Positions 36,441 to 49,599 of a DNA stretch of 64,000 nucleotides are shown piece by piece. A program made the position numbers and the translations under genes. Under the pieces are notes generated by a model. It searched no databases, was not told where the DNA came from, and was given only the letters and a program-made list of their open reading frames with translations. Positions within the stretch are counted from its first letter, which is position 1, and each line of letters starts with the position of its first letter. Source of the stretch: Protonemura montana (Eukaryota > Arthropoda > Insecta > Plecoptera > Nemouridae); the NCBI GenBank assembly GCA_947568835.1, contig OX387609.1, forward strand, positions 9,873,660 through 9,937,659. Reading direction: 5' to 3'.

Positions 36441-38324
36441 TTAAACATGTTTAAGCAATAAATTAAAGATATTTCAATGGCTAAAAATGTGTCGTATAAA
36501 AATGAGAGTGTAAAACGAGCAGACCTTCGTAAGGGGCCTTAAACAGGTCTTGGGCTACAAAAGTACAAACTAAACAACGAAGTGACCCAAAAAAAGTCGA
36601 ATGACTTGGCGATTGAAGAGGCCGTGAACGCTCGCGGCTCGCCGATTTGATTCTGATGAGTAACGTGATTGATTATAATTACGTGGTGTCGTCTAAGCTA
36701 GCGTGCAAACAAAAGAAAGAGCTCTCTGTTTGTTTGGCTTGGTTTGGCTGGCATTTGTTTGTCGACGCTGTATACCAATGAACGAAATCGTAAGTTCATC
36801 GACATTTCGTAAATAAATACAATCAAAAGAGTCAAGATCAGAGTCATCGAGATTTGATTTACTTACTTGCAAAGTTCGACAAATTACAATTTACTTTTCT
36901 TGTGCAAAACATTTAATTGAAACACGATCCTCTTTGTTACTTTGGGCAATAAAAAGTCTGCAGACGACATTTTGTAGGTTTGAGTTAAATGTTCTTCAGA
37001 ATAAGAAACAATGATTTAGATGCCAGAAACTACAGAAAGATGTGGCACGATTTCCATGAAATGTTAGTTTTCTTGCCAAGAAAGCCAAAGAAAAAAGTAC
37101 GAATCAGTTTATTTAAAGTTTTATTTTATATTTTTCACAGATGGGACGGTATTTTTGATGTAGCTGGTTTTTAAGGGAGATTTCTTTAGGAGATTTTGGC
37201 GCAAAATGATTGAAGGGGCTTTCTGTGTTGATCTAATTCCGAAAAACCGAGTGAAAAAAACCGAGAAAAATTCGAGTGGAAAACCAGGTAAATTAATTCC
37301 TTATCGGATACAAATATTTCCATTTACTAAAATAATGCAGGCCAATCCCAAAAAAAAACATGGAAATCGCGAGATATCTCGGTGAGTTATAGATAGACGA
37401 AATCGAAAGGGAAGAATGTTAAATTATTAAAAATGAATGGACGATCCAGCCAGTGGTCGCCAGCCGTAACCAAACACTATTTCGTGACCGATTCAAAGAT
37501 GATTTGCAACCAAACCACAATACCAACCGCTACTTGGCCACATCGACGACCCGTGCCAACCATTTCACAACAGACGGAAATATCTCTGATATCGAAATAA
37601 AAAAAAAAAACTGTGTCACGCTTTTTTGATCATAAGTTGTTTGTTTTCGATTTCAGTTTCAAGCCGATCGACACACGAAAGCAAATATGTTGATTGAGAT
37701 GCGTCCCAAATCAGAAATCACGCGCAATTGCGAATTCAAATTGACGAAAACGTTGGTAAAAAAGTCCCGTTACGAAATCTTCAAAGAAAGTCCTGCGCGC
37801 GCAAGAAAAACTGCGTTCAAATAAAATGTTCGAATTTTATCACCGCGTGATCGGGTGGGCGTTGAAAAACAAACTGCGGAAATTCGTTTTTCTCTGAGTT
37901 ATTCAAAAATAATTACCTGCAGTGGCTACGTGTTTGTTAATTGTTTTAAGCGAGCGTTTGGAGTGGTTTTTAATCGACGGTTGTCATGGCGATGCAGTGG
38001 TCGGGACTAGCACCGAGTGACTTTCCCCAATTTCTTTTGTAAGCTCGGCCAGTGGCGTTGGCGATTTTGGGAAACAGTGGCGTTGCTGCTGCGTTGAAGG
38101 TGAGGGACAATGACAGCAAGGACGTGAATTTCGGGTTGGATGTGTTCACAGCTTTACTGTGGTAACAACGAGCTTTTTAAATGCATTGACAACATAGGCC
38201 CGTGAGTGAACATTTAGAAAAGGCAACAAATAGGTACAGGCAATGGAGAAAAGTAATCCAGAAGACAAATATTAAATGTAACGAAAAGAACAGCCTACTA
38301 ACATGAGTATCCAAACTCGATCTG
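36441..38324. other. Intergenic DNA
   Basis: No exon or recognised repeat. The GC-richer patch near 37980-38110 has an open stretch after ATGGCGATGCAG, but no splice structure or homology that I can support. Confidence 0.35.
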
Positions 38325-38575
38325 ATTGATTATTGCGTTTAACGACGCACTGTTTTGACATCTGGCCATTTGACACCATGGTCTAATGACGTCGGTGAAT
38401 GAGTGGATGATGATGAACCTAACCTAGCCTAGAAGGGAGGAGGGGAAACCCGATGCCGGTACGTAACCTACTCTTGTCGAAGATCACCAAGGGGACCACC
38501 AGCTGATCGTCTGAAGGATGGTACAACGCTGACAACAGGATTTCTCCACAAATACATGCTGTCGAGAGGTTAAAA
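38325..38575 (-). repeat. Family A SINE body
   Basis: On the minus strand this runs from CTCGACAGCATGTATTTGTG to the tail CAGTGCGTCGTTAAACGC. It aligns with the copies at 21395, 36190 and 55395. Confidence 0.75.
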
Positions 38576-39336
38576 AGCAACAAACTACATCTTAGTTACC
38601 TATACAAGGATATTCTTTTACGTCTGGTTTGCCACGAGTAGCTATGATATCACCATACCTTTAACATAATTCTTGCTGGCACTTTGACTTACAATTTTAT
38701 AAATATTTGGGGACCAGGGTCCAACAATATTGGCTTTAAAAGCAAGTTTCTACGCTAATGGTTATTATAGAAAGAGGCCTAATTTAGCCAATTTTAACTT
38801 AACTTTGCCATTATTTTTTCATTAAATTAGAATAATCGAATGCTAATCAAAAACAGAAATTCTGCATAGAAAATGAACCCGTGGCCTGATGAAAGTCAGC
38901 GACCCTGCTCTTAACTTTTTTACCATTAATTAAACTGCACTGTTACCCAAAATTTGCACGATCTCAGGTGAAATTCCTATTCTGCCAATTTTAATTAAAT
39001 TATAAATAAAATCAATGAAATCTGTTTACAAAAACAAACCGGATGGTAAAATAATCCCCTCACTATTCGAATCACCAATCCATGGCGTCACGTACAGACA
39101 AGACAGTTTTCAACATTTCAATTTCATTTCATCTAATTTGACATCCGAGAAACAATTTGATCGATGAAAAAAGAAACCACTTCGAGGTCACCGCACACCG
39201 AAAACTCTAATTCAAATTTTATAACCGTTCTGGTTTAAAAAAAAAACGCGCGTTTAAATTCCTAGGTGGGCGTGAGAATCTCCCGCTTAGACCACAGCCA
39301 GTTGGTTTCACGACAGCCCAGGAAAGCTGAGACAGA

Positions 39337-39344
39337 TATAAAAG
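39337..39344 (+). promoter_or_regulatory. TATA box of the cuticle protein gene
   Basis: TATAAAAG lies 131 bp upstream of the start codon. A start site about 30 bp downstream, near 39367, would give a 5' UTR of about 100 nt. Strong TATA boxes are common in cuticle protein genes. Confidence 0.7.
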
Positions 39345-39467
39345 AAAGGAAGAGCGAACAGCGGAACACTTTTCAAACGATAGGCAAGGAGCAAGGACAG
39401 CTGAGTGTTTTAGTGGTCAAACTGTGCAGTGGTTTGTTGTGAAAAGGATTTTAACTTTCTGATCAGG

Positions 39468-42400
39468 ATGTTGGTTGTCAAGTTGGTGAGTAGCGCAAGG
39501 GTTGTATTTGGGTTTGGTGTGGGTTGGTTGATTTGGTTATCGAATCAAAGAAGTATCAAATTAAATTGCTTGAATTTACTTTTAAAATGTAAGTTGTCAT
39601 ACCCTGATTAAGTTTTCTCAAGATCGAAAACTGGACTATTTTCATAAACCTAAAATTTTAGAGGCAAAATTTGGTTTCCATAGCATCCTTCTGATAGAAT
39701 TGAGTGACCCGACGCAAAGCCGTATAGCAGAGATTTTTTTGGGCCTAAATAATTTGACATTTCTTGAACAACTAATTGTCGAACGTTTCATAATGCTCTT
39801 TGCTGGAATGCATAGTTAGTTCAGTAGGTAAATGGGTATGTTTCTTTCTCAATTAAAGTCAACAAAAAAAACCCACCTTCAAAATTAAATGAAATTGTTG
39901 CTAAGATCTTTGAGATATAGATTCAATATTTTATGATTTCATTCATCAATTTCATTCATCATTCATAGCAATGTTGTACAAGTAAACAAACAAACAACAC
40001 AATTTACAATTTATTATCCGATCGGCTGTGACCATGGAGATGAGTCTTTAACTGTCATTTATCTTTTAACGGACATCGTAAAACTGACCGTTGTTTTGAA
40101 ATGTTTGAAAGCAGCGTGGTTTAAAATTGTCAACGGTCGTGCTGCAGTTGTTCGAGTGTATCTAGAAGACGCAGACTCAGTGACGGTCTAGATCGCGATC
40201 GTAATCTGTCACACTCTTAATCATCGGTGTCATCGCCATAGACATCGTGTGCACTTTGCCTAGACAGTCTTACGTGGGAAGACCCCTTCCGATTGGTGAC
40301 TGTTTTTAAATCTGTCTCCATGGTTTAAAAAAAAAACATCAAATTTGAATTTTCTTTTTGCCCGTGGTTGTGGTGAGCTAAACGTCTATTTCTGTCAAAA
40401 ATCGTCCATAAGCCTAAAGTGCTTTGATTACAGTGATATTTTTACATATATTTGGTATTTACCAAGTGAATTTTAATTACAAAAATATCGTATTGTATTT
40501 ATTTATCGAATATGTGTAGGAAGAGAACCCTCATTTAAAATGGTCGACACGTACTGCCTTTTAACAATAATCCATAGAATTTACAGGATATCTACTGTTG
40601 CAAAAATGCTACGTGATCGGCTGTTTTAATTGGTGATCCTAAAATGTGAAACATTACACTATTTTAGCATCGTGCACAAAAAAAAAACATGTCCACGATG
40701 AATACAAAAAATTATGAACGAATCCGTCTAGAAAGCTGTGGTCAAACCAATTGATGTTCAGCCATTCCGTAAAGGCTACAATCTAGATTCGGGCTAACTC
40801 GTCCTCTATGGTTATTGTTGGACTCGTCAGGGCAGTGACATGCGTAAATCGAGGAGAAATTATGCACAATTGTCGGAGACGGGATTAATCTTTGATTTGT
40901 TGTTTGTCGTTGAAATTCGTGTCATTGGAGCGATTTACCGGCAGTCGTCGAATGAGTGGATGACCCTGCACAAAATTTCATACCGACGTCGACTTTTCAC
41001 GGCGGAAATTTATCACATTCAAGCGTACGCTCGTTTAGACTTGAAGTGAAATGTGGTAAAAATGGTCAGTCGTTCCAATTCATTCAATGACAGTTAATCT
41101 TTAGACTGTGCTGTTAAGACAAAGTTAGCTTCAAGTACCTGAAGTCCAGCCCATAAGAGAACCATTTCAAAGTCCTCTGTCAAAAGCATGGCTTTGATTC
41201 GGTATCTTGTCTAATGGGACAGACTACATTATGTGGACCATAAATTCTATACAATTACATGTTACTCCCTGGGGCACATCCGTTTTGAATTTCAAAGCAA
41301 TTTTCTGATAAGTTTTACAGATGAGTCACCGTTTCTTGTCGGTTTCTTCAATACCTTCAAGTTCAATAGCGTTTGAAGAAGTGCGAAATTCGTTAAGAAT
41401 ACGACGCGACAGAATGGGCACAGATTTATGTTAACTGAGATATAAAGAACACAATCGATAACGGTCAATGGCTCAATTCAATGAGGAATGTTGAATTAAT
41501 TCAAATTTGGAGCAAATTCAAATAGATTCTTTAACAAGAGACCCTTGAATCTGTTTTCCCCAACATTTGCCTTCTCTCTCCAATTGAACTTCCCCGTAGA
41601 AATGTTAAAGTGTCTTTGCTTCTTACAGCTAACCAAAAGAAACTAATTGCCCACAGCAAACAATTAAAATATAAGAGTGTTTTATTTTCACGGTCCCGTA
41701 GAGTGATTCGAAAAGTGAAACCATATAAAAAAAAACATAATTAAGACCTCTAATATCATAACCTGTTGAATTAGCGGACGTAATGAAGTCACCACCGCGG
41801 GCCTGGTACAAAATCTGCGTCTACCTGTTGATTACAGCCTAATTAGGCTTGGGTGCTAATCATCATATATCAAGCAAGCCGTGGCGATCGTCTTGGTGCT
41901 GGCGGGAGGTCTTAAACATGGCTTTCTTCGGCACTCGAATTCGATTCTGGTTTCATTTCGCTAATTACGGTCAGATTTGCGTCAATGGATTCGATTTGGC
42001 TAAATCGGCTAAATCGAGAAGCTAAATATCATCATTTATAAAACGAGATGAAATTTAGAAACCTCCTCATTGAATCTTCGGTAACTTTATAATATATTGT
42101 ATTTCGTGAAATGGCGAAGTGGATCAGAGCTGCGATGTATTTATTTATAATTCATTGATATTTGGAATTGTCCAAGATGAAAATAATAATTTAATTTCTA
42201 TTTATGTATATAAGTTTAATAGACCGTTTTGCTCGGTTTTGATCGGCTTTTGGTCCTAAAATGGAGCTGGGTCGACGTTTCGTAGGCGATGGCTCCTACA
42301 CCTTCATGACTGCAGACCAAAAGTCAATCAAAACAAACCACAACCGATGGTCTTTTATTTTGTTTGTACTCTGCGGAACGACTCATGTCTAGAAGTAAAA

Positions 42401-45400
42401 TCCATGGAGGTCTTATTTGGTAGAATTTGCGTTGGATACAGAAAGGTTTACAAATCGTGAGATTTCGAATGAATGTTCAAGAAATGAGCGAAATTCACTC
42501 CAAGTGTTATTAATAGTGTGTGTTGCTGGTGTACCCGCAAGTGTGAAATAGTTTAATAATATTTGTTAACTTTTACTCTTTAAAAAGTGTTACAGAATTT
42601 AATTAATTGGTGCTGGTACTTGAAATTTTCGAGTTCTTGCCATTGCCAATCGATATTCGTTTCTTATAAAAAAATACCAAGAAAGCAGTCCATGAGCTGT
42701 TTATAATTTTCTTTGTGATTGGCAGAATTTGCATGACTGTTGCAAACGATAAACGAATGTACTTAAAAACCAATGAGATTAATAAAAACAGTAAAATGTT
42801 AGCCAAATGTCTGTAAAAATAAACCCATTTTACACTCTGAGAAAACTATAGTCGATACAAGAGAGAATCAAATTGTCAATTCCTCTGACAATTTAGAAAA
42901 CCAGGAAATAAAACCGGAAAGACAATTTGTCACCGAAAATTACCAATACACATTACGCAAAATGAAAATCATTAAATGTGACAAATTATTAATATCATTT
43001 CTTCTTCGACATCAACTATCGGTTCGTTAGTTCCGGCCAAACAATTGAAGCTCGACGATCTCCCCTATCCATCCGCTCATCATCACGTCCAGATCGTCGG
43101 TAGAAAGTGGTAAGCACTTCGTGTGATCGACCAGAACATAGAAGGCGCAGAAAACAAACGACTGTCGTCACTTTCTCCACCGCTTGCTAGGTTAGCGCGT
43201 CGCTCGTCTTTTTGCCGGCGTCAAAAACGTTTAGCGGCAGCGGTGACTTGGTCGAACCAGAGCAGAGTCGAGAGACCGTAGCCGACGGTGTTCGTGATTG
43301 TATTAGTGCCACACCTATAAATTACAAACTTATTTGGATGATTAGAAATTATTTTTCGCTTCTTATAATTTTTTGAAAAAAGTGGTAAAAGTAACGAGGA
43401 GAATAAGTTACAAGTAATTTAGCGGTAAGAGGAAAAATGATTTGATCTTTCGAAAAATACCTTTCTGAAAGAATGTGTTTTAGCGAGTTTGCTTAGTGAG
43501 ATAAAATGCAATCTAATAAAAACCACTTGTTAAAGCAGTCATGAACGTTTTGAGTTAGGAGGCAACAATAGAAATGAATGATTGATTTATAAACTACTGA
43601 AGAACGCCAGTATTTCCTTCCCCCATATTAAGATCAGTTGGCTGTCCACGTGAACCACAAAAAAATTATCATAACCCCATGTCGCATCATTGTATGGATA
43701 TATGTGCTCATCATGTACATGTGAATGATGGTCACTCATCCAATACCGGACCCAGCGCAGTGTTGCTTAACCTCGGTGATCTCACGAGGACCGGTGTTTC
43801 CAACACGCCAAACCAAGCCTTAAGGGACCAAACATTCAAGACTTTCTTTAAAATTTCAGTTCACTAGCTCTTAGAGCTAAAATTGATCTTGATGGTTTTC
43901 CTTTTGAAACAGGGTCCATGGAAATGGTGCCTTTTCCACGGAAAAGCCGTTACTTATTGTTTTTATGCCAAATTTCAGTATGCAATTATATTTTCCACAG
44001 CGCTCTAGATTTCCAGCCCAACTCACCGACACACCATACCACTAATTTTCCAGATGACCTTGGCGTCGTTGCTTATAGCAACGACCAACGCAGCACCACA
44101 ACTCTTCCCCTTCACCAATCTGCGCAAGTTCTTCGACCACCAAGCCAAAATCAACCTCGAGGAGGGCACCAACCGTGCAGCGCAACCCGAGACACGCCAA
44201 CCCTCGACCAAAGTCGAGACCATCGCAACTCCAAAACCATCCAAAGCCTCCAAGAAACCCGTCCACCGCTACGACACAGACGAGAGCGGTCCATACGGCG
44301 TCTACGCACCAACGCCGGTACAAACCCTGAAACCGCCGACTCCAGAGGCGCCGGCTTACGACTACTCTGGCTTCTTCGACCAACTAACCAAAGCTAACAG
44401 TCCCAGTGTCTTCCAAACCAAAACTAACCGGCCAGAATTTGACAAAACCAGCGCGAACGTGTTTCAAATCGGCTCTCCTCAACCAACGACGGAGAAACCC
44501 GAGGAGTTTATCGAGATCTTTCGTGAAGCGCCTCGTAGCGTAACACACCCGCAACTAACTGGTGCTGTTTTCAAACCTTCTAACCCCCATGGTGTTCTGT
44601 TCAAGCCTGCTAACTCACAAGATACTCTATTCAAACCTTCTAACGCACAAGCAAATCTCTTCAAACCTTCCAAACACATCCAGCCTATCCCGGTTACACC
44701 GAGCAACCGCCCCGAGGACCAGGGACTAACGAAACCTGCCGGTGGTAGCTACAAGAATGTGCTTGCAACGACTAACAAGTACCCGAAGAAGTACCGGCCG
44801 GCTACGGTGGAGGTCGGGCAGGGCGACGTGGTGACGGGAGGCAAGCCGCCGAAGAAATACAACGGGGTGAAAAAGGAGCGATGGGCTACCGAAAAGTACA
44901 ATGTCGCTAAAACGTTGAACGCTGCTAACTTTCAGAACGCTCCCGCCGAGGTGTCGCAGCCGCACAGGAAACAAGGAGGCGCTGGACCTTCTGGAGGGGC
45001 GAGCTTTGGGATCGACGAACAGGTCGGTATCTTCCATTGTTAATAATTGTTTTATTTTCTATTTTTGTTGCCCTTTTTATTCGTTAGAAATTAGTACCAT
45101 CACAGATATATTTACTTTATCGCTATACCTATTTAATATTGCTTACCATATCTGTGGTAACAGCCGTAAAGTTAGTCAATATGGTTTAAATTTTGCACTA
45201 AGGGCGACCCTGGTCCCTGACAATCCTCTACGTCCTTGAAAGCAGCGTCTTGGCTCCAGTTATTGTTAGCACGTTCACAAAATGTAAATAAATAAAAAAT
45301 TAAGCTCGTTAGCTTGATGGACAATTCCAAGTACCGGATGAGTCAGACATGTGAAAACACTCTAAGAAATTTTCTAGAAAGCTTTAGATTCGATTAAAGC

Positions 45401-48356
45401 ATTAGATTTAGAGAATTCGATTACTTTTGCTGTCATGTTCGCTGTGGTTTTAGAAACTGATCCAAAAGTTCTTGCGATGCTTTACAATCAATGTTAAACT
45501 CGTACCCTTCCAAGAGGGATTGGCAAGGCGAGAGTTCCAATCCAGATGATCGGACGGTATATGACCATTTTCCGGTCTCGACCGCACTGTTTTCGATTGC
45601 AGGCCTGCATCGATTACTTTGCAGACTCCATGAAGAGGTTACCTGTGCCTAGGCGCAAGCGCTAGAGCCAGAGATTTTCAAACATTCGATTCAGATCAGA
45701 TTACCGAACGATTTATTTCTCGCGGTTGGTGCACAACATCAGCGCGCTCTGGTTGTGAATTGTACAACTTACCCTGTGCCTGTCCCGATTCAAATGCAGT
45801 TTACCAAAAGGTTCCCGAGATTTCCCCTGAACTCAGCAACGGGATTCCCTTTTATCCCAACACACGTGGAAAGCTGCAAGGGTTCCCTAAAAAGTCCTAA
45901 ATGACCATTTCATTCGCCCAGAAAATCTTGAAAATCATTTGATCCAGAGCGTTCACTTCAGTGCGTTGTTTCACCGCGGGGTGAGTACATTAGAAAAAAG
46001 GAAGCTCCACCTTCGTAGGGAGGGTCTGTGGTAGGAAAGTCAAACAGCAATAGCCGGCAGCGGGAACATAAAACTTCAAGATGAACTTCAATTTAACCAC
46101 CGGTTCGACTCCCTTTTTATCAGTTCGTTTCCATATATTATGTTAAAATCAAAGTAATTGATAATTCCGCGTTGCCTTTTCTTGTCGGTGTCTAGAGTCT
46201 TCAGTTACAGTCACTAAAACTTTGCAGACCCCTTGAAACAAACAAGAAACCCGTGCCCGGCATCGGGCAGTTCATCACAATGTAATAGTAATGGGTGGGT
46301 GAAACAAGGGTTGTCATGGCAACCTAAAACAAGTAACCCGTGCCCGGCATCGGGCAGTTCATCACAACGTTAAAGTAATGGGTGGGTGAAACAAGGGTTG
46401 TCATGCCAATCTAAAACAAGAAACCCGTGCCCGGCATCGGGCAGTTCATCACAATGTAATAGTAATGGGTGGGTGAAACAAGGGTTGTCGTGGCAATCTA
46501 AAACAAGTAACTCGAACCCGGCATCGGGCAGTTCATTACAATGTAATAGTAACGGGTGGGTGATACAAGGGTTGTCATGGCAATCTAAGACATTGGGCAG
46601 TTCATCTTCCATAAGAACCAATGCCGCAATGACACCGCAATCGCAATGGTTCTCTGAGTTTGGGGAATAACTACAATGGTACAAGGTAGGGGCCGTTTTC
46701 AGGGCAAGGTACCTGCTGACAAGCCAGCCTGGGTCTACATGACCCCATATACCGTCCATTACAGATCACGGCTGAGAGTGGCTTCTCGGGGATCTCCGCG
46801 GGGGCTGGCGGCTTTGGAGGCGGTGACGGCGGGTTCGGGGGCGCTCACCATGGGGGCGGCGGCGGCGGTGGAGGCGGTGACAGGGTCGAGTTCCAGATGC
46901 ACGGCCACCAAGGACCGAACTCGTACAAGTTTGGCTACGACACGGGCAAGGGGTGAGTTGGAGGGCGTTGGAGGGTCAGAATGTAAAGCTGCAAATAGCG
47001 GTGCGGCCGTCAAGAGGTCCTGCGGTGATTGTCGATGTACGGGACACGAGTTGAATTATCCACCTCGATTTTGGTATAGTATAGCAAAACATTGACCGGG
47101 AATTCATTTTACTGGTGTTTCTTACCGTGGAGACACTGTACCTACATCCTAAGAGTTTTGACGTGACTACGTCTTTTTTCTTGTTATTATAATTTTTTTT
47201 AAAGGGGTTGATGTGCTGAGCACCTATGCTAGACATAAGGTCTGTGTTTAAAACCACCTGTAGGTATGTCTAAGCCCCAAGGTATTTTGTACTTTTCATA
47301 GAGTTTTTTTGTGTGCACTTTTTGCTTACGGTGATCCGCAAGGAGATACTTTCAAAAATTTGCATGCAAAACATTTTTTTTTTTTTTTTTTTACTTTTTA
47401 CACATTTAGAAATTATATGAAAATCTTCCACCACCTTCAGCCAACAATTTGAAGGGCTGCAGAGCGTTTGTATCACCAAATAAAAAAATATCGCCCGAGC
47501 AGGGGCTCGAACCCTGGACCCTTAGGTTAAAAGCCTAATGCTCTACCGACTGAGCTACCCGGGCCTTATACATGCTGCATTACTGGTTGTAATCCCAAAG
47601 GGCGGCGTGACGACGGGACTGGGTTCACTCTCGGTCCCCTGCCAGACCAGACCAGACCAGCTTCATCACAGTAAAAGGAACAAGGCTTAGCGGTGGTCGG
47701 TCCTTGATGCTGTTGGACAGGAGTAGCCAACACAGTGTGTCAAAGGGACAAGGCTAAGCGGTGGCCAGTCCTTGGTGCTGTTGAACAGGAGCAGCCAACA
47801 CAGCGTGTCGAAGGGACAAGGCTTAGCGATGGCCGGTCCTTGATGCTGTTGGAAAGGAGTAGCCAACACAGTGTGTCAAAGGGACAAGGCTAAGCGGTGA
47901 CCGGTCCTTGGTGCTGTTGGACAGGAGTAGCCAACACAGTGTGTCAAAGGGACAAGGCTAAGCGGTGGCCAGTCCTTGGTGCTGTTGGACAGGAGCAGCC
48001 AACACAGTGTGTCAAAGGGATAAGACTAAGCGGTGGCCGGTCCTTGGTGCTGTTGGACAGGAGCAGCCAACACAGTGTGTCAAAGGGACGAGGCTAGGCG
48101 GTGGCCGGTCCTTGGTGCTGTTGGACTGTGGACAGGAGCGGGCTGCGTACCAGCACCGAGTTTCATTGTGACTCCCGTTTGTTGCAGACACAACCGGCAG
48201 TTCCGCTACGAGGAGCGTGACAAGCACGGTCACGTGAAGGGGCACTACGGGTTCTACGACAAGCATGGCAAGCTGCAGCACGTCAACTACTCGGCTGACC
48301 ACCACGGGTTCCATGCTGGAGGGAACTTTGGGGACGGCGCCGTTGGAGTGAACTAG
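39468..48356 (+). CDS. RR-type chitin-binding cuticle protein, l(3)mbn-1-like
   Basis: Four coding exons (39468-39485, 44054-45022, 46765-46952, 48188-48356) join in phase into 447 codons. Exon 1 encodes MLVVKL only; joined to exon 2 it gives a signal peptide with hydrophobic core LASLLIATTNAA, so the protein is secreted. Residues 25-330 are Pro/Lys/Thr-rich and disordered, with a 10-residue repeat of the type LFKPSNxQxx four times near residues 180-220. Exon 3 is Gly-rich with a poly-Gly run. The RR (chitin_bind_4) domain begins YKFGYDTGKG at the end of exon 3. It continues in exon 4 with RQFRYEERD, GHYGFYDKHGKL and VNYSADHHGFHA. It should bind chitin in cuticle. The closest fit I recall is the insect protein lethal(3)malignant blood neoplasm 1 group, which is inference. 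A very short first coding exon is typical for cuticle genes. Confidence 0.85.
39486..44053 (+). other. Intron 1 of the cuticle protein gene
   Basis: The donor is GTGAGT after Leu6 and the acceptor is TTTTCCAG before ATGACC. The 4.6-kb intron is AT-rich and shows no further coding exon. It contains a 5S-like SINE near 43725-43820 and a fragment GACGTTTCGTAGGCGATGGC near 42270. Long first introns in cuticle genes often hold developmental enhancers, but I cannot identify one here. Confidence 0.6.
43725..43820 (-). repeat. 5S-rRNA-derived SINE head
   Basis: On the minus strand it reads GGTCCTCGTGAGATCACCG, AGGTTAAGCAACACTGCGC and TGGATGAGTGACCATC. These are the box A, intermediate element and box C layout of 5S rRNA genes with substitutions. 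The sequence is too divergent for a functional 5S gene. Confidence 0.65.
46241..46600. repeat. 87-bp tandem repeat, about four copies
   Basis: Units begin at 46250, 46337, 46424 and 46511, an exact 87-bp period. Each contains CCCGGCATCGGG, nearly self-complementary, followed by CAGTTCATCAC. It lies in intron 2 of the cuticle gene. Cys-rich open frames across it are repeat artefacts. Confidence 0.95.
47493..47564 (-). tRNA. tRNA-Lys(UUU)
   Basis: The 72-nt cloverleaf on the minus strand has acceptor stem GCCCGGG / CTCGGGC (one G-U), a D arm GCTC/GAGC, an anticodon loop CTTTTAA giving UUU, and a T arm CAGGG-TTCGAGC-CCCTG with a perfect box B. It has no intron. It lies antisense inside intron 3 of the cuticle gene and is identical to the copy at 51899. 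Confidence 0.95.
47690..48145 (+). repeat. 68-bp minisatellite (family A SINE-derived) before cuticle exon 4
   Basis: About 6.5 copies of a 68-bp unit (for example CACAGTGTGTC at 47731 and CACAGCGTGTC at 47799). The array ends about 45 bp before the acceptor of exon 4, with a terminal block GGCTGCGTACCAGCACCGAG that matches family A copies. Orientation relative to transcription is the same as in MDN1 intron 28. Confidence 0.93.
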
Positions 48357-48506
48357 GATGGAGGACCAAGAGACCAAGAGCAGAGAAGCCCCGTTATGGT
48401 CGCAGAGAGACAGGTTTCAAACTTCCTGTATACACCGTGAGGGTTAGATGAGGGGTCCTCTTGGTTAATGGGGAATTCCTCTCTTTCTTTCGTTTGGTTT
48501 AATTGC

Positions 48507-48660
48507 CTAAGGTCAGGTTTTACCAAAATGTTCAACCATAAGTTGGACCTAACTCACGGAAACATCCGAATTTCACTTCATGTGATTGGAAGTCGCCATG
48601 ACAATAGTTTCAATTAATACTTCAACTAGAAGACGAGATTTTGGTAAAACTGGGCCTAAG
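48507..48660. mobile_element. MITE family B, uninterrupted copy in the cuticle gene 3' UTR
   Basis: The terminal inverted repeats are about 23 bp: GGTCAGGTTTTACCAAAAT on the left, and ATTTTGGTAAAACTGGGCC on the right. The copy is about 150 bp and non-coding. It provides the reference for the disrupted copy at 670-1252. Confidence 0.7.
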
Positions 48661-49568
48661 ACCGCGATGACCCTACATACGATTTGAAAAAGTATGCCGT
48701 TTTGCTATGTCAGGATAAAAATATCTCTGCCAGTTAAAAACTTATCTTCATTGTCACAGCCAATCAGATACTTCCATGTTCAACCTAACTGAATTATATT
48801 TTGTTTTTCTTCGTGGTAGACATTTCCAACGTTATTTCAGTTGCTAGTGTGATTTCGTGCTAACTAGCTGTCAATTTCTTAACTCATATGCTAAGAACTG
48901 CAGTTTGATGTAAAATGCATCGAATGGCGAGACCGATGACAGACTGGCAGTGAGGTACTACAGTTCAGAGTTTTAACAAACAAACAGTATTTCAAAGCTT
49001 GAGATTTAAATGTTTAAAAAGAGTACATTTAGAGTTCGGTGGTCATTTATAAAATCGGCACTGGAATTTTGTAGTAACTCATTCCTTAAAAATGCAAAAC
49101 TTAATGTTATTTCAAAAAAATACCGTCAAACTGTATTATATCTAAATATGAGGCCTGTTTTTGAGAAGTATTTCGATTTTTCGTCCTAGCCAGATTTTAA
49201 TCTAAAAAATTTGGTCCTATTAAGCTTTCATTGGAATATGGAACCTGTGAACCTGTGAATCTAACCTGCAAACGGAGAACCTAAATTATTTGAATATTGT
49301 GGATGCTGGCGTTAGATTTAGCTGTAGGCATGCGTTTTTTTTACTGTTATATATTTTTTAGTAACTCTAGTATTGCAAGTCCCTTGTTAACTAGTTTTAA
49401 GCAACTTAACTTATATTTCTTACGTTCTCATACCAAAGGCATCTGCTAAAAAGCCTATACTGAATGATTGAATTACTTTTGTAATTTTTTACTGTTTTCT
49501 ACAAAGACACTGTTACAAGCTAAGTTTGCGTTCTGCGAGATTGTGTACGACTGTTAATCTAGCTTAGT

Positions 49569-49574
49569 AATAAA
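49569..49574 (+). terminator. Candidate poly(A) signal for the cuticle gene
   Basis: AATAAA lies about 1.2 kb after the stop codon. No closer canonical signal is visible, so the 3' UTR would be long and include the MITE at 48507. Confidence 0.4.
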
Positions 49575-49599
49575 ATTATTTGTTATTATTTTACAAAAC

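Noticed and set aside
46370..46759. Cys/His-rich minus-strand open frame
   Set aside because: It is a translation of the 87-bp tandem repeat (29 codons per unit) with no splice or homology support.
47690..48145. Possible CRISPR-like array
   Set aside because: Units are contiguous 68-bp repeats without unique spacers, in an intron of a eukaryotic gene.
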